Source of the DNA: an uncultured Planctomycetales bacterium
GTDB taxonomy: Bacteria > Planctomycetota > Planctomycetia > Isosphaerales > Isosphaeraceae
Length of the DNA stretch: 13,162 nt
Direction of reading: 5' to 3'
Assembly (NCBI GenBank): GCA_937907525.1
Contig: CALCIB010000291.1
Span: 1 to 13,162 of the forward strand
Under the pieces are notes generated by a model. That model was not told where the DNA came from. It was given only the letters and a program-made list of their open reading frames with translations, and did not search any database. Below are positions 12,403 through 13,162 of the stretch, in pieces; position 1 is the stretch's first letter; every line of letters begins with the position of its first letter. The position numbers and the translations under genes were made by a program.

Positions 12403-13162
12403 ATGCGACCTTCAGCCATCCAGAACTACCTTGCCGGCAAGTCGGCCGGCGACGTCTCCCCCGCGTTCCTGGCCTACCTCGCGAGCCTGGAGACCGTCGC
12501 CGACGTCGCCCCCGAGGTCGCCCGCGCCGTCGTCGCCGAACTGGCCGACCAGCGCGGCAACGTCAAGATGATCGCCAGCGAGAACTACTGCTCACCGGCC
12601 GTCCAACTGGCCATGGGCAACCTCCTGACCGACAAGTACGCCGAGGGCGTCCCCCACCGCCGCTTCTACGCCGGCTGCGACAACGTCGACGACGTCGAGG
12701 ACCTGGCCGACGCCCGCGCCCGCGAACTCTTCGGCGCCGAGCACGCCTACTCCCAGCCCCACAGCGGCGCCGACGCCAACATGGTCGCCTTCTGGGCCAT
12801 CCTCCGCGCCCGCGTCGAACTCTCCGAAATGGCCAGGGTCCTGGGCGTCGACGACCCCTCCAAGATCGCCCCCAGCGCCTGGACCGACATGCCGATCGAG
12901 ACGTGGAACCAGGTCCGCCACGCCCTGGGGAACCAGCGCCTTTTGGGCCTGGACCTTTCCTCCGGCGGCCACCTGACCCACGGCTACCGGCTCAACGTCT
13001 CCGGCCGGATGTTCGAGGCCCACGGCTACGCCGTCGACCGCGAGACCTCGCTTTTGGACTACGACGCCATCGAACGCCAGGCCGTCGAGCTCAAGCCCCT
13101 GATCCTTCTGGCCGGCTTCAGCGCCTACCCCCGGAACATCAACTACCGCCGGATGCGCGAGA
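12403..13162 (+). CDS. glyA: Serine hydroxymethyltransferase GlyA, long form (3' end outside window)
   Basis: GlyA is a PLP enzyme interconverting serine and glycine with transfer of a one-carbon unit to tetrahydrofolate, in the cytoplasm. The first 253 codons are present. Motifs include MIASENY (56-62), LTDKYAEG (75-82), RRFYAGC (86-92), the PLP-site QPHSGADAN (118-126), GGHLTHG (188-194) and GGFSAY-like AGFSAYPR; the PLP lysine lies beyond the window. Compared with the roughly 415-residue E. coli enzyme there is an N-terminal extension of about 25 residues. An insertion of about 40 residues (about 137-178, from RVELSEMARVLG to HALGNQ) lies between HSG and GGHLTHG. Long GlyA forms are known in Chlamydiae and relatives, which fits the planctomycete inference. 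AAGGGA (12393-12398) lies 4 bases before the ATG. Confidence 0.94.
   Translation, partial: MRPSAIQNYLAGKSAGDVSPAFLAYLASLETVADVAPEVARAVVAELADQRGNVKMIASENYCSPAVQLAMGNLLTDKYAEGVPHRRFYAGCDNVDDVEDLADARARELFGAEHAYSQPHSGADANMVAFWAILRARVELSEMARVLGVDDPSKIAPSAWTDMPIETWNQVRHALGNQRLLGLDLSSGGHLTHGYRLNVSGRMFEAHGYAVDRETSLLDYDAIERQAVELKPLILLAGFSAYPRNINYRRMRE

Noticed and set aside
11402..12571. 389-codon plus-strand open frame crossing the dehydrogenase gene and the glyA start
   Set aside because: It is antisense to the dehydrogenase and out of frame with the clear GlyA protein, and it has no recognisable domain.

Overview
The window is strongly GC-rich, has Gram-negative envelope genes and codes densely on both strands. 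Several traits suggest a planctomycete, most likely Isosphaeraceae (Paludisphaera, Singulisphaera or Aquisphaera type): a GlyA with a long extra segment, a Sua5-like domain fused to a low-molecular-weight phosphatase, palindromic intergenic repeats, and orphan HicB-like and SUKH-like genes. The taxonomy is inferred from gene style; no marker gene such as rRNA is present.

Layout. (1) Positions 1-213 hold the 3' end of a gene whose protein ends in a Glu/Lys/Pro/Ala repeat tail. (2) ilvD (329-2023, +), dihydroxy-acid dehydratase, lies behind a leader with a hairpin against its ribosome binding site. (3) After a palindromic repeat come rluD-like (2278-3303, +) and an HI0933/YhiN-type flavoprotein (3300-4622, +). 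They overlap by ATGA, and both families modify 23S rRNA. (4) A second palindromic repeat separates them from two minus-strand accessory genes, a HicB-like protein (4814-5170) and a SUKH/SMI1-like protein (5283-5786). (5) A minus-strand lipid-transport operon follows, read in the order MlaE permease (7836-8699), MlaF ATPase (7015-7839), MlaD substrate-binding subunit (5857-6963). A 91-residue protein of unknown function (8811-9086) lies upstream of it. (6) The 372-base gap 9087-9458 holds a candidate promoter and paired AT-rich palindromes. (7) Next on the minus strand are a DUF493/YbeD-like gene (10654-10950) and a Sua5-like/phosphatase fusion (9459-10616), probably one operon. (8) A 29-codon, extremely basic small gene (11142-11231, -) follows. 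(9) A 3-hydroxyisobutyrate dehydrogenase-family gene (11336-12259, -) is divergent from glyA (12403 to window end, +, incomplete).

Most of the window is housekeeping: branched-chain amino acid synthesis, rRNA modification, outer-membrane lipid homeostasis and one-carbon metabolism. The points of most interest are the fusion protein, whose phosphatase half carries the protein-arginine-phosphatase signature while its Sua5 half has lost most hallmark residues; the rRNA-modification gene pair; the tiny basic gene; and the regulatory-looking structures before ilvD and before the 91-residue gene. I found no CRISPR array, tRNA, rRNA, transposase or clear defence island.
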